Assembly: GCA_964434165.1 (NCBI GenBank) | Contig: CAYSUS010000054.1 | Location: 1-47,057, forward strand | Source of the DNA: CAYSUS01 sp964434165 | GTDB taxonomy: Bacteria; Planctomycetota; Planctomycetia; Pirellulales; Thermoguttaceae | Direction of reading: 5' to 3' | Length of the DNA: 47,057 nucleotides | In this document: positions 39,935 to 47,057 of the stretch, one piece after another | How the letters are laid out: every line of letters begins with the position of its first letter | Numbering within the stretch: position 1 is the first letter of the stretch | Made by a program: the position numbers and the translations under genes | Notes under the pieces: model-generated | Seen by the model: the letters and a program-made list of their open reading frames with translations, nothing else | Databases searched by the model: none | Told to the model about the DNA's origin: nothing

Positions 39935-39988
39935 CGATGGGGCGCGTTCGGCTTCCGTTGCTTTTCGAGGTCCGGCAGGAGCGGTCCC

Positions 39989-41914
39989 ATGCCCTCCGCA
40001 ACCGATCATCTCTCCTCGATGTCCGGCGACGGCCCGTGCGACGCCGGTCGCATCGCGGAGTTGACTCGGCAGTTGCTCGAACTCCGCGAGGACCTCCGGC
40101 ACCTCGAGACCGCGCTGAGCGACGAACTGGATCAGATCGATCCGGAGCGGCGTCCCAGCGCGCGCAACCTCGTCCACTACGTCTCGCTGCGGGGCCACGA
40201 CCTGCGGCCGCTCCAGGAACGACTGGTGGAGTGCGGCCTGTCGTCGCTGGGTCGATGCGAGTCGTACGTGATGTCGAACATCAACTGCGTTTTGGCCGTG
40301 CTCCAACGCCTGGGCGGCGAGGACGGGCCGGGCGGTGCCTCGACCGCGGACGTGGATTTCTCCCGCGGGAGGGCGTTGATCCAGGCCGCCACCCGCCGGC
40401 TGTTGGGCGAGCAGCGCGTGGAGCACGGGGCGTGCATCATGGTCACAATGCCGTCGCAGGCGGCCGACGACTACGACCTGGTCCGCGACCTGTTGGCCGG
40501 CGGCATGGACGTGATGCGGATCAACTGCGCCCACGACGACGAGGCGGCCTGGTCGCGGATGATCGCCAACCTTCGCCGAGCCGAGTCCGAGCTGGGACGC
40601 CGCTGCCGCGTGGCCATGGACCTGGGCGGGCCCAAGATCCGCACCGGCCCCATCGAGCCCGGCCCTCCCGTCCTCCGATGGCGCCCGCAGCGCGATTCGT
40701 TCGGGCGTGTTGTGGCTGCGGCACAGCTGCTGCTGTGCGAAAAAGGGCAGGCCGCCGCGACCCCCGCTGCCGACCCGCTGGTCCTGCCTGTGGAAGGCGA
40801 GCTGCTCGAAGGGGCCCGGGTTGGCGATACGATCGAGTTTCGCGATGCCGCCGGAAGACCTCGCAGGCTTCGCGTGCGCGGAAAGGCCGACGGGACCCTG
40901 CTGGCCGAGTCGCGACAGACCGCGTACGTGGTGCCTGGCACGCCGCTGCGTCTCGTGTCGGGCACAGGCGGCGCGAACCGCCAGACCGGTCGCGTCGGAC
41001 AGCTTGCGCCGCGCGAAAGCTACCTGGTGTTGTATCGCGGCGACCGGCTCCGCGTGAGCGGGCCCGAGGAGCCCGGACGCCCCGCGCGGTACGACGACCG
41101 CGGGCGACTCGTCCACGAGCCGAGCATCGGATGCACGCTGCCCGAGATCTTCCACGACGTGCGCCGCGGCGAGCGGATCCTCTTCGACGACGGCAAGATC
41201 GAGGGGGTCATCCAGGAGGTGCGTCCCGGGCACCTTGTCGTGGAGATCACGCGCGCGGCGGTCCGCGGCACGAAGCTCCGCGCCGACAAGGGGATCAACC
41301 TCCCGGACAGCGACCTGAAGCTGCCAGCCCTGACCGGGAAGGACGTCGAGGACCTTGCGTTCGTGGTGCGCACCGCCGACATCGTCAGCTATTCGTTCGT
41401 GCGACGCGTGGACGACGTGGATCGGCTCCAGGCCGAGTTGAAGCGCCTCGGGCACCCGGAGCTCGGGATCGTGCTGAAGATCGAGAACCGCCAGGCCTTC
41501 GAGAACCTGCCGCGGCTCCTGCTCGCCGCGATGCGCAGCCCGGCCACCGGGGTGATGATTGCCCGGGGCGATCTGGCCGTCGAGTGCGGCTACGAGCGCC
41601 TGGCCGAGATCCAGGAGGAGATTCTCTGGATGTGCGAGGCCGCCCACCTGCCGGTGATCTGGGCCACGCAAGTGCTGGAGAGCCTGGCCAAGCGGGGCAT
41701 GCCGTCCCGGGCGGAGGTGACCGACGCGGCGATGGGCGTGCGCGCGGAGTGCGTGATGCTCAACAAGGGGCCCCATATCCTCCTGGCCCTGGCCACCTTG
41801 GACGACATCCTTCGCCGCATGGTCGATCACCAGACGAAGAAGCGGCCCATGCTGCGGCGCCTGCGCCTGGCCGAGCGAATCATCCAGGACGTGGCCGGGC
41901 CGGAGACGGCGTGA
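39989..41914 (+). CDS. Divergent pyruvate-kinase-like protein
   Basis: The 641 residues match pyruvate kinase only in the catalytic barrel. In order: an extra ~145-residue N-terminal helical part; IMVTMPSQAADDYDLVRDLLAGGMDVMRINCAHDD (150-184); DLGGPKIRTG (211-220); a very long insertion where the B domain would be (about 222-445); LKIEN (496-500) with Lys497 and Glu499; IARGDLAVE (524-532); and ATQVLESL (559-566). Mg and proton-transfer residues are kept. The potassium ligands are not: the RLNFSHG serine is Ala181 and the D-T pair is D-L. The C-terminal allosteric domain is missing. It may phosphorylate or sense something other than pyruvate. Start ATG 39989-39991. Confidence 0.85.
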   Translation: MPSATDHLSSMSGDGPCDAGRIAELTRQLLELREDLRHLETALSDELDQIDPERRPSARNLVHYVSLRGHDLRPLQERLVECGLSSLGRCESYVMSNINCVLAVLQRLGGEDGPGGASTADVDFSRGRALIQAATRRLLGEQRVEHGACIMVTMPSQAADDYDLVRDLLAGGMDVMRINCAHDDEAAWSRMIANLRRAESELGRRCRVAMDLGGPKIRTGPIEPGPPVLRWRPQRDSFGRVVAAAQLLLCEKGQAAATPAADPLVLPVEGELLEGARVGDTIEFRDAAGRPRRLRVRGKADGTLLAESRQTAYVVPGTPLRLVSGTGGANRQTGRVGQLAPRESYLVLYRGDRLRVSGPEEPGRPARYDDRGRLVHEPSIGCTLPEIFHDVRRGERILFDDGKIEGVIQEVRPGHLVVEITRAAVRGTKLRADKGINLPDSDLKLPALTGKDVEDLAFVVRTADIVSYSFVRRVDDVDRLQAELKRLGHPELGIVLKIENRQAFENLPRLLLAAMRSPATGVMIARGDLAVECGYERLAEIQEEILWMCEAAHLPVIWATQVLESLAKRGMPSRAEVTDAAMGVRAECVMLNKGPHILLALATLDDILRRMVDHQTKKRPMLRRLRLAERIIQDVAGPETA

Positions 41915-42035
41915 GGGGCGTACCGCTCGCCGCAACACCGGCTCGCGGATCGGCCGTTTCCCGAGGGAGTCGAGCGATTCGAACAGGGCGGCCTTCCTCT
42001 CCCCGGGGCCCTGCCGCCCCGATTCCGCCCGCAGC

Positions 42036-42064
42036 TTGCGGCCCGGCGGACCATCTTCTAGAAT
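42036..42064 (+). promoter_or_regulatory. Promoter of the NIPSNAP gene
   Basis: TTGCGG (42036-42041), 17 bases, TAGAAT (42059-42064). The leader is about 32 bases with AAGGAA before the ATG. Confidence 0.6.
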
Positions 42065-42102
42065 CGGCTCGATCCTAAGGCACTCTTTGAATCAAGGAAA
42101 CC

Positions 42103-42885
42103 ATGATGAAACGTCGCGACTTCCTCACCGCCTCCTGCGTCGCCGGACTGGCCCCGGCGGCCGGCCTCGCCCTCGCCAAGTCCGCGGATGGCAAGAAGAA
42201 GGACATCCTGGAGCTAAGGCACTATACGTGCGCCTCGGCCGACAAGCAGAAGGCCCTGGAGGAGTTCTTCGCCGCGGCCGCCGTGCCGGCCATGAACCGG
42301 GCGGGCATCGGCCCGGTCGGCGTGTTCAAGCCGGCCGAGGGAGACGAGGCAGGGCTGTGGGTCCTCCTGGTCCACGAGTCGCTCGACTCGGTCGTGGCCG
42401 CCACCGCCAGGCTGATGGCCGACGAGGCGTTTCTCCAGTCAGGCAAGACCGTGCTCGACGCGGCCCTGAAGGACCCGGCCTACACGCGGATCGACAGCTC
42501 GCTGTTGCTCTCCTTCGACGGCGTGCCCAAGGTCGAGATCCCCACCGCGAAGGACAGCCGCGTGCTTCAACTCCGCATCTATGAGAGCCACAACCAGAAG
42601 AAGGCCCTCAAGAAGATCGAGATGTTCAACACCGGCGGCGAGCTGGAGATCTTCCGCCGCGTGGGCATGCCCCCGGTGTTCTTCGGACAGGCGCTCGTCG
42701 GACCTGGGCTGCCGAACCTGACCTACATGCTCGCCTTCGACGACATGGACGCCCTGAAGAGAGGCTGGAGCGCGTTCCTCAAGGATCCGGCCTGGGAGAA
42801 GCTCAAGAAGGATCCGCAATACGCCGACACCGTGTCGAACATCACGAATATCGTGCTGCGGCCCGCCGCGGGGTCGCAGGTCTAG
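42103..42885 (+). CDS. Tat-exported NIPSNAP-family protein
   Basis: The 260 residues begin with a Tat signal (MMKRRDFLTASCVAGLAPAAGLAL). Two NIPSNAP units follow, each a dimeric alpha-beta barrel half: LELRHYTCASADKQKALEEFF (about 37-57) to near 140, and LQLRIYESHNQKKALKKIEMF (about 151-171) to the end. NIPSNAP proteins are widespread and of uncertain role; exported planctomycete copies are common. The start pair ATGATG at 42103 makes 42106 an alternative. It is preceded by its own promoter and followed by two dispersed repeats. Confidence 0.9.
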   Translation: MMKRRDFLTASCVAGLAPAAGLALAKSADGKKKDILELRHYTCASADKQKALEEFFAAAAVPAMNRAGIGPVGVFKPAEGDEAGLWVLLVHESLDSVVAATARLMADEAFLQSGKTVLDAALKDPAYTRIDSSLLLSFDGVPKVEIPTAKDSRVLQLRIYESHNQKKALKKIEMFNTGGELEIFRRVGMPPVFFGQALVGPGLPNLTYMLAFDDMDALKRGWSAFLKDPAWEKLKKDPQYADTVSNITNIVLRPAAGSQV

Positions 42886-42915
42886 TGGGGAGTGGTTCGT
42901 GGCGTGAACGCATGA

Positions 42916-43020
42916 CTCCCCTCTCCCGCTGGCGGGAGAGGGGCCGGGGGTGAGGGGACGTGACCGGCAACCTTCATACAACTCCCCTCTCCCGCCATCG
43001 GGAGAGAGGCCGGGGGTGAG
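42916..43020. repeat. Two copies of a CCCCTCTCCC hairpin repeat
   Basis: Each copy is CTCCCCTCTCCCG, a short loop and CGGGAGAG with GGGGCCGGGGGTGAG after it (42916-42957 and 42982-43020). This type of unit is scattered between genes in many bacteria. It fills the gap between the NIPSNAP and PQQ-type genes. Confidence 0.8.
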
Positions 43021-43050
43021 GCCGGAACACTCAGTTGGGAGGATCGAGCC

Positions 43051-45660
43051 ATGGCCGTCTTGCGCAATGTCGTCTCCTTGGTCCTCGGTCTCGCCATCGT
43101 CACCCCGTCCGTCGCGGCCGAGGACTGGCCTCAAGTGAAGTTCGACGCCCGCCGCTCGGGCAACGCCCCCGATCGACGCATTGACCCGCCGTTGCGACTG
43201 GTCGCCGCCGTGCCGCTTACCGACGCGATCCTCACCTCGCCGGTCGTCGCCGCCGGCCGGGTCTTCGTCCTGGATGCGTCGGGCGTGCTCGTGTGCCTCG
43301 ATGCCGGCACGCTCCGGGAGCAGTGGCGATTCGCCTCGCCCGGCGGCGCGTCCAACGTCAGCAACGTTTGCTCGCCCGCCATGGCCGGCGCGTTGGTCCA
43401 CTTCGGCACCGCAGCTGGGACCTACTACGTGCTTGACGCGGCAAGCGGGCGCGTGAAGGAGTCGATCGCCTGCGGCGAGCCGATCCTCAGCGCCCCGGCC
43501 GTGGTCGAAGACCGCGTGTACTTCGCCACGCTCGGCTCGCGCGTGTATGCCCTGAAGGCCGACGGCACCGTGCGCTGGACCTGGGACTACGTGCGCCAGC
43601 GCCTGGGCTTCGACGGCGACCGGTGGAGCGGCAAGGCGTGGCTGGAGCACAAGGACGGGCGCGTCACGTGGCGCGACCAGTTCTGCTGCGCCCGGGACAT
43701 CGCAGCACGCGCCGGCATGGTCGTCATTCCCGCCGGCGGCGAGACCGTATGGCTCGAAGACACCGGCAAGGAGCCGCGCTTGGCGGGCATCGGGCTGGTG
43801 CCGCCCCTGGCCGGCAAGGAGTTCCCCGCCAGCTTCGGCCAGAGCTTGGCCGAGGACGGCACGGTCTATCGTCAGTGGCACCGCCGCGACAACCAGGGCC
43901 GGGTCGAGACGCTGCAACTGCTCGAGGGCGGCAAGGTCGAGACGGGTTTCGTGCCCGGCACCCGCGCCGCGGTCAACGGGCCCGAGTCCCTGGCCTTTTC
44001 CTCGGTGAGCATCCGGGGCGAACACGTGTTCCGCTGCCGGCCCGAGGCGGGTTTCGGCTTCTGCCGGCACAGCCCGGGGAGCGAGGAGCCGCAGCCGCTA
44101 GGGGGTTATCCGGCCATTGCCTCGCCGGTGCTCATCGGCGACCGGGGCGTGTTCGGCGCGCTGGACGGTCGTCTGTACGTCGTCCCGCTGGACGGACAGG
44201 GCGACCCGTGGTCCTTTGCCACGGCGCGGGGCGCGCCCATCTCCGCGCCGGCCTGCGTGGCCGGGGGGCGCATCTACTTCGGCTGCGAGGACGGCTATCT
44301 CTACGTGCTCGGGCCGGACGGCAAGGCCGAGCTGCCTTCCCGGGACCTGGAGGTCTGGAAGTTCCGCCACCCGGTCGCCGGCACGTTCGCCGATGCCCGA
44401 TACGACTGGTTCACCAACTACGGCGACTTCCGGAACACGAACCACACCGACCAGGGGCTTCGGCCGCCTCTGAAGCTCAAGTGGATCCGCCGCTACGAGG
44501 GCACGTTCAAGCACACTCCGGTCTGCGGCGGCGGGCGCCTCTACACGCATACGGCCGAAGGGCAGATCCTAGCCGTCGAGCAGGAGACCGGCCGGCTGCT
44601 GTGGCGCCGCTACTGGCCCGGCGTCCACGCCTGCTTCACCGCTCCGCTCTACTGGAAGGAGAAGCTCCTCGTGCCCCAGGCAGGGCTCGAACGGGCCAGG
44701 CTCCGCTGCCTCGACGCGGCCACCGGCAAGCTCCTCTGGGAGGCGCCCTTCGCCGGCTCGCCGAGCTGGAGCCGCCAGCAGCCGCCCGTCGTGCACGGCA
44801 ACCTGGCGATCTACTGCTTCAGCACGGGCAAGCACACGGCCGCCGGCGACGAAAAGACCTTGCGATGGCTCTACAGCCACGACAATCCCGACTACCCGGC
44901 CGACCAGAAGCCGCTCGTCCGAGCCTGGCACCTCGACACGGGGCGCGAGGCGTGGACCCGCGACTTTTCCGAGCACGGCACGGGCGGCGACGACGCCGGG
45001 CTGTGCCTGATGGACGGCGTGCTCTACTACTCGTGCTTCCTCGGCTATGCGGCCCGGCGTGGCGATCAGCCCGGCCCGCACGGCATCACGGCCGCCCTCG
45101 ACCCGGCCACGGGCCGCGTGCGGTGGTTGACGACCGGGCATTCCGTGACCGCGGGCTCGACGATCTCCTGCGAGCCGGGCCGGCTCTACCTGGGCGGTTA
45201 CAACGCGCCGGATTCGAAGAAGGGCCCCCGCCACGTCTGGTGCTTAAATGCCACGGACGGGAGCCTGCTCTGGAGATCGGAGCCGCTGAAGACGGCGATC
45301 AACGTGGTCACCGTCGGACCGGACTGGGTCCACGCCCACGCCTACGGCAGCCCGAGCTATCTGCTGGACAAGGGTTCGGGCGAGATCATCGCCACGTTCA
45401 ACCACCGGCACGCGTGCACGCGGTTCACGCTCGGCGGCCGCTACCTGCTGGGGCCCAACCTCGACCTCGTCGATACCGCGTCCGATTGCGCGATCGTCTC
45501 CTCCGGCCCATGCCTGGAGCCGCGGGAATGCGTGGGCGGCGTGGTCTCCAACGGCCGCCTCTTCTACACCAGCCAGGCCAGCGGCCTCCAGGCCGCGGCC
45601 GTTTACGGCGCCGAGGCCGAACGGGCCGGCAGCCCCTGGCTCGACCGTGAGAGGCCGTAG
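43051..45660 (+). CDS. Secreted PQQ-type beta-propeller protein
   Basis: The 869 residues begin with a signal peptide (VVSLVLGLAIVTPSVAAEDWPQVKFDARRSGNA). The rest is a long run of propeller blades with the PQQ-repeat pattern of G-x-V-x-x-L-D-A-x-T-G-x-x-x-W: GRVFVLDASGVLVCLDAGTLREQWRF, RVYALKADGTVRWTWDY, GYLYVLGPDG, AEGQILAVEQETGRLLWRRYW, LRCLDAATGKLLWEAPF, ALDPATGRVRWLTTGHS, VWCLNATDGSLLWRSEPL. Such propellers scaffold outer-membrane work (as in BamB) or hold PQQ, but no dehydrogenase active site is visible. The ATG at 43051-43053 has GGGAGG ahead. Partner genes are not apparent. Confidence 0.9.
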   Translation: MAVLRNVVSLVLGLAIVTPSVAAEDWPQVKFDARRSGNAPDRRIDPPLRLVAAVPLTDAILTSPVVAAGRVFVLDASGVLVCLDAGTLREQWRFASPGGASNVSNVCSPAMAGALVHFGTAAGTYYVLDAASGRVKESIACGEPILSAPAVVEDRVYFATLGSRVYALKADGTVRWTWDYVRQRLGFDGDRWSGKAWLEHKDGRVTWRDQFCCARDIAARAGMVVIPAGGETVWLEDTGKEPRLAGIGLVPPLAGKEFPASFGQSLAEDGTVYRQWHRRDNQGRVETLQLLEGGKVETGFVPGTRAAVNGPESLAFSSVSIRGEHVFRCRPEAGFGFCRHSPGSEEPQPLGGYPAIASPVLIGDRGVFGALDGRLYVVPLDGQGDPWSFATARGAPISAPACVAGGRIYFGCEDGYLYVLGPDGKAELPSRDLEVWKFRHPVAGTFADARYDWFTNYGDFRNTNHTDQGLRPPLKLKWIRRYEGTFKHTPVCGGGRLYTHTAEGQILAVEQETGRLLWRRYWPGVHACFTAPLYWKEKLLVPQAGLERARLRCLDAATGKLLWEAPFAGSPSWSRQQPPVVHGNLAIYCFSTGKHTAAGDEKTLRWLYSHDNPDYPADQKPLVRAWHLDTGREAWTRDFSEHGTGGDDAGLCLMDGVLYYSCFLGYAARRGDQPGPHGITAALDPATGRVRWLTTGHSVTAGSTISCEPGRLYLGGYNAPDSKKGPRHVWCLNATDGSLLWRSEPLKTAINVVTVGPDWVHAHAYGSPSYLLDKGSGEIIATFNHRHACTRFTLGGRYLLGPNLDLVDTASDCAIVSSGPCLEPRECVGGVVSNGRLFYTSQASGLQAAAVYGAEAERAGSPWLDRERP

Positions 45661-45837
45661 CCCCACCGGATCGGCCGCTCCGGTCCAGCATCCAGCTCGC
45701 GCGCCTCGCCACCATCTTCCTCGGAGCCAGAACGTCCAGGATCACCGGGCGGGCGGACCAACGCGAGTGAGCGTGGAAGACCAAAAGGCTCGAACGAAGC
45801 GAACGACGTTGACAAACCGAAAACGTAGCGCGCTCCG

Positions 45838-46250
45838 GTGCATCTCCTTGTGTACGCCCGGCATGGGCGTGATTTCGTGGGGTGCAAGTCCCCTGTGCGA
45901 GACTGGGAGCCTAAAGCAGGCCAGTATGCCAAATGGCAGCGATCGGCAAGGCACGAGGCAAAGGCAACTGCGTCCGGGCGACCGGGGGTGGGGAGGAAGC
46001 CGGCGCCAAAGCTGCCAGGCTACGAACAGAAACGTCATACAAGGCCGGCGTGGCCAGGCGAGTGAGCACGACATCACGAAGCCGTTCCCAGGCCGTCACG
46101 CAGGTAAATGGCGAGCTTGCGCAGCGAAAGATCACGCTCTTATCCGCCCGAGACCTGCATCGCTCCGAGGAGTAAGGCTTGCCTGAAAGCGAGGAACGGG
46201 TCGGCGCAAGCCGGCCCGGGCGGTGCAGGAGTCAGCCGAGGTCCTTTTGA
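45838..46250 (+). ncRNA. 5' part of a group II intron, truncated
   Basis: From GTGCATC at 45838 the sequence follows the start of group II intron domain I: GUGCA pairs with UGUAC (45850s), CGCCC-GGCAT-GGGCG is the next hairpin (45855-45869), and GGGGTGCAAGTCCCC (about 45879-45893) is the conserved element after it. The part just before the usual reverse-transcriptase start is also present (GGAGTCAGCCGAGGTCC near 46227-46243). No reverse transcriptase and no domain V/VI follow, so only the 5' half remains. The right end is estimated. Positions 45661-45837 before it hold no gene. Confidence 0.6.
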
Positions 46251-46355
46251 TGGCCGCGCGGCCAATGGCCAACTGGCTCACGCCGGAGGTGGCCGAACCC
46301 GGGCTCCCGTTGGTCGCCCTGTGATGATTGACTGCGCAGGCGTCGATCGTACTGA

Positions 46356-46772
46356 CCCTCGAAGAAGGGTGAGGCGAAAGCCTCATGGTACGTCGGATGG
46401 TACGATCCCGACGGCAAGCGCAAGTCGGAATCGTGCGGGCCCGGTTCCCGGGGCAACAAGGCGGCCCATCGCCGGGCGCGGCAGTTGGAGGGGCAACTCG
46501 CGGCGGGCACGTGTGAGAGCAAGAGCAAGGCGACCTGGGAAGCGACGCGCAAGGCATACGAGGAAGCGAAGGCCGTTCGCAACGCGGCGCGTTCGGTGGA
46601 GCAGACCGAGCTTGCCCTAAACCACTTCGAACGGCTCGTCAAGCCGAAGCTGATGCGGGCCGTCAACAACGACACCCTCGACCGCTATGTCAAAGCGCGA
46701 AGCACCGAACGCGGCAAGAACCCTGGTTCGATTGCCAGCGCGGCGACGATCAACAAGGAGTTGCGGGGGCTC
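46356..46772 (+). pseudogene. Tyrosine recombinase (integrase) fragment
   Basis: Read from 46356 the frame gives KKGEAKASWYVGWYDPDGKR, the arm-binding N-terminus of phage-type integrases, then a helical spacer and the core-binding domain (TELALNHFERLV, then NNDTLDRYVKAR, then ATINKELRGL). A stop at 46353-46355 lies just upstream and no start codon is available. After ELRGL (46772) the similarity ends and the catalytic domain with its R-H-R-Y residues is absent. It is therefore broken at both ends, probably by the rearrangement that also cut the intron. Confidence 0.7.
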
Positions 46773-46774
46773 AG

Positions 46775-46907
46775 CGTGTGGCACTCGATCGACGGGGAGT
46801 CGGAGCGGGTCGTGTTGACCATGGCCACGGACCAGGGCCAGCCAGTCGCACCCGGCAAAGCCGATCACGTCGCCCGGCTCCACGTCGCTGATCCGTCCGC
46901 GCCTCAT
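46775..46907 (-). pseudogene. 5' fragment of a small gene, identity uncertain
   Basis: The minus strand from the ATG at 46905-46907 reads MRRGRISDVEPGDVIGFAG and CDWLALV. The PGDVIGF motif recalls the start of papain-like/NlpC-type enzymes found in phage-like clusters. It runs into the integrase junction within about 45 residues, so only a piece is present. Weak evidence. Confidence 0.3.
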
Positions 46908-47057
46908 ACTGCCTCCCGCGTATCCACCGGACCGCCGAGCGCGCGCTCGCAGTCAAGGACCTTGAAGGTCGATCTTCACGGCCGGCGGTCCGTATTCACC
47001 CTGTCACCCCCTCACCCCCTCACCCCCTCTCCCCCCCCCCCCCCCCCCCCCCCCCCC
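46908..47057. other. Contig end with C homopolymer
   Basis: No gene is visible. GACCTT-G-AAGGTC is a small dyad at about 46958-46971. From about 47005 the sequence turns into CACCCCCT repeats and then a run of roughly 30 C, which looks like a sequencing or assembly artefact at a contig end rather than biology. Confidence 0.6.

Noticed and set aside
38360..41938. A 1192-codon open frame on the minus strand
   Set aside because: It runs antisense to the glycosidase-like and pyruvate-kinase-like genes, crosses the promoter between them and shows no domain. Long antisense frames are expected at this GC content.
42439..44070. A 543-codon minus-strand frame
   Set aside because: Antisense to the NIPSNAP and PQQ-type genes, with no motif and crossing repeats.
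45809..45814. Perfect TTGACA
   Set aside because: No -10 lies 15-19 bases downstream and it borders the intron fragment; probably chance or a dead promoter.
46728..46745. GGTTCGATTGCC, like the T-arm of a tRNA
   Set aside because: It lies in the integrase frame and no acceptor or anticodon stem can be built around it.
47005..47057. C-rich tandem repeat and poly-C tract
   Set aside because: Looks like a read or assembly artefact at a contig end; not interpreted as a telomere or phase-variable tract.

Overview
The window is about 47 kb of high-GC DNA that reads like a member of the Planctomycetota, probably from a metagenome. The grounds are the gene families rather than any marker gene: many Tat-exported or lipoprotein-type proteins, an ExbB/ExbD energy module beside very large helical secreted proteins, an FAD-dependent oxidoreductase with a Tat signal, a NIPSNAP protein, a PQQ-type propeller, and many short dispersed hairpin repeats between genes. 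No rRNA or tRNA is visible, so the assignment is an inference. The last ~30 bases are almost pure C and look like the ragged end of a contig.

Left part, minus strand. Positions 242-3297 hold an overlapping four-gene zinc-type uptake operon: a ribbon-helix-helix regulator with cysteine pairs, then ZnuA-, ZnuC- and ZnuB-like proteins. An AT-rich direct repeat upstream is a good operator candidate. Positions 3421-14122 hold an eight-gene operon read leftward from a near-consensus promoter at 14279-14307. It encodes a von Willebrand factor A protein with a zinc ribbon, a secreted repeat protein, ExbB, two ExbD proteins, an 865-aa TPR-like protein, a 944-aa single-pass membrane protein and a 317-aa secreted protein. 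Together they suggest a proton-driven envelope machine of unknown purpose.

Positions 14470-23173 hold a compact three-gene biosynthetic operon: a fatty-acyl-AMP ligase with its own carrier domain, a one-module NRPS (C-A-MT-A-T-TE) and a sulfotransferase. They overlap at their ends. The simplest reading is a fatty acid activated and passed to one amino acid, possibly methylated, released by the thioesterase and sulfated. This is the most likely undescribed system here.

Middle part, 23410-30309, carries single genes mostly on the minus strand: an unknown membrane-anchored protein, an S49 (SppA-like) lipoprotein whose usual serine is threonine, an unknown secreted protein on the plus strand, an EF-P paralogue of the YeiP/EfpL type, two small unknown genes, proC and a HEAT-repeat lipoprotein.

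Right part, 30620-45660, is all plus strand: a helical protein paired with an SPFH protein, an orphan two-domain ABC permease, riboflavin synthase, a DEDDh exonuclease, an FAD oxidoreductase, a HAD phosphatase, a glycosidase-like protein, a divergent pyruvate-kinase-like protein, a NIPSNAP protein and a PQQ-type beta-propeller. From 45838 on there is mobile-element debris: the 5' half of a group II intron with no reverse transcriptase, and a tyrosine recombinase fragment with neither start codon nor catalytic domain.

A hairpin repeat built on GACTTCCGAAGTC / GACTTCGGAAGTC recurs at least seven times, usually between genes and once inside the predicted 5' end of a gene. All functional statements come from reading motifs by eye; no database search was possible.
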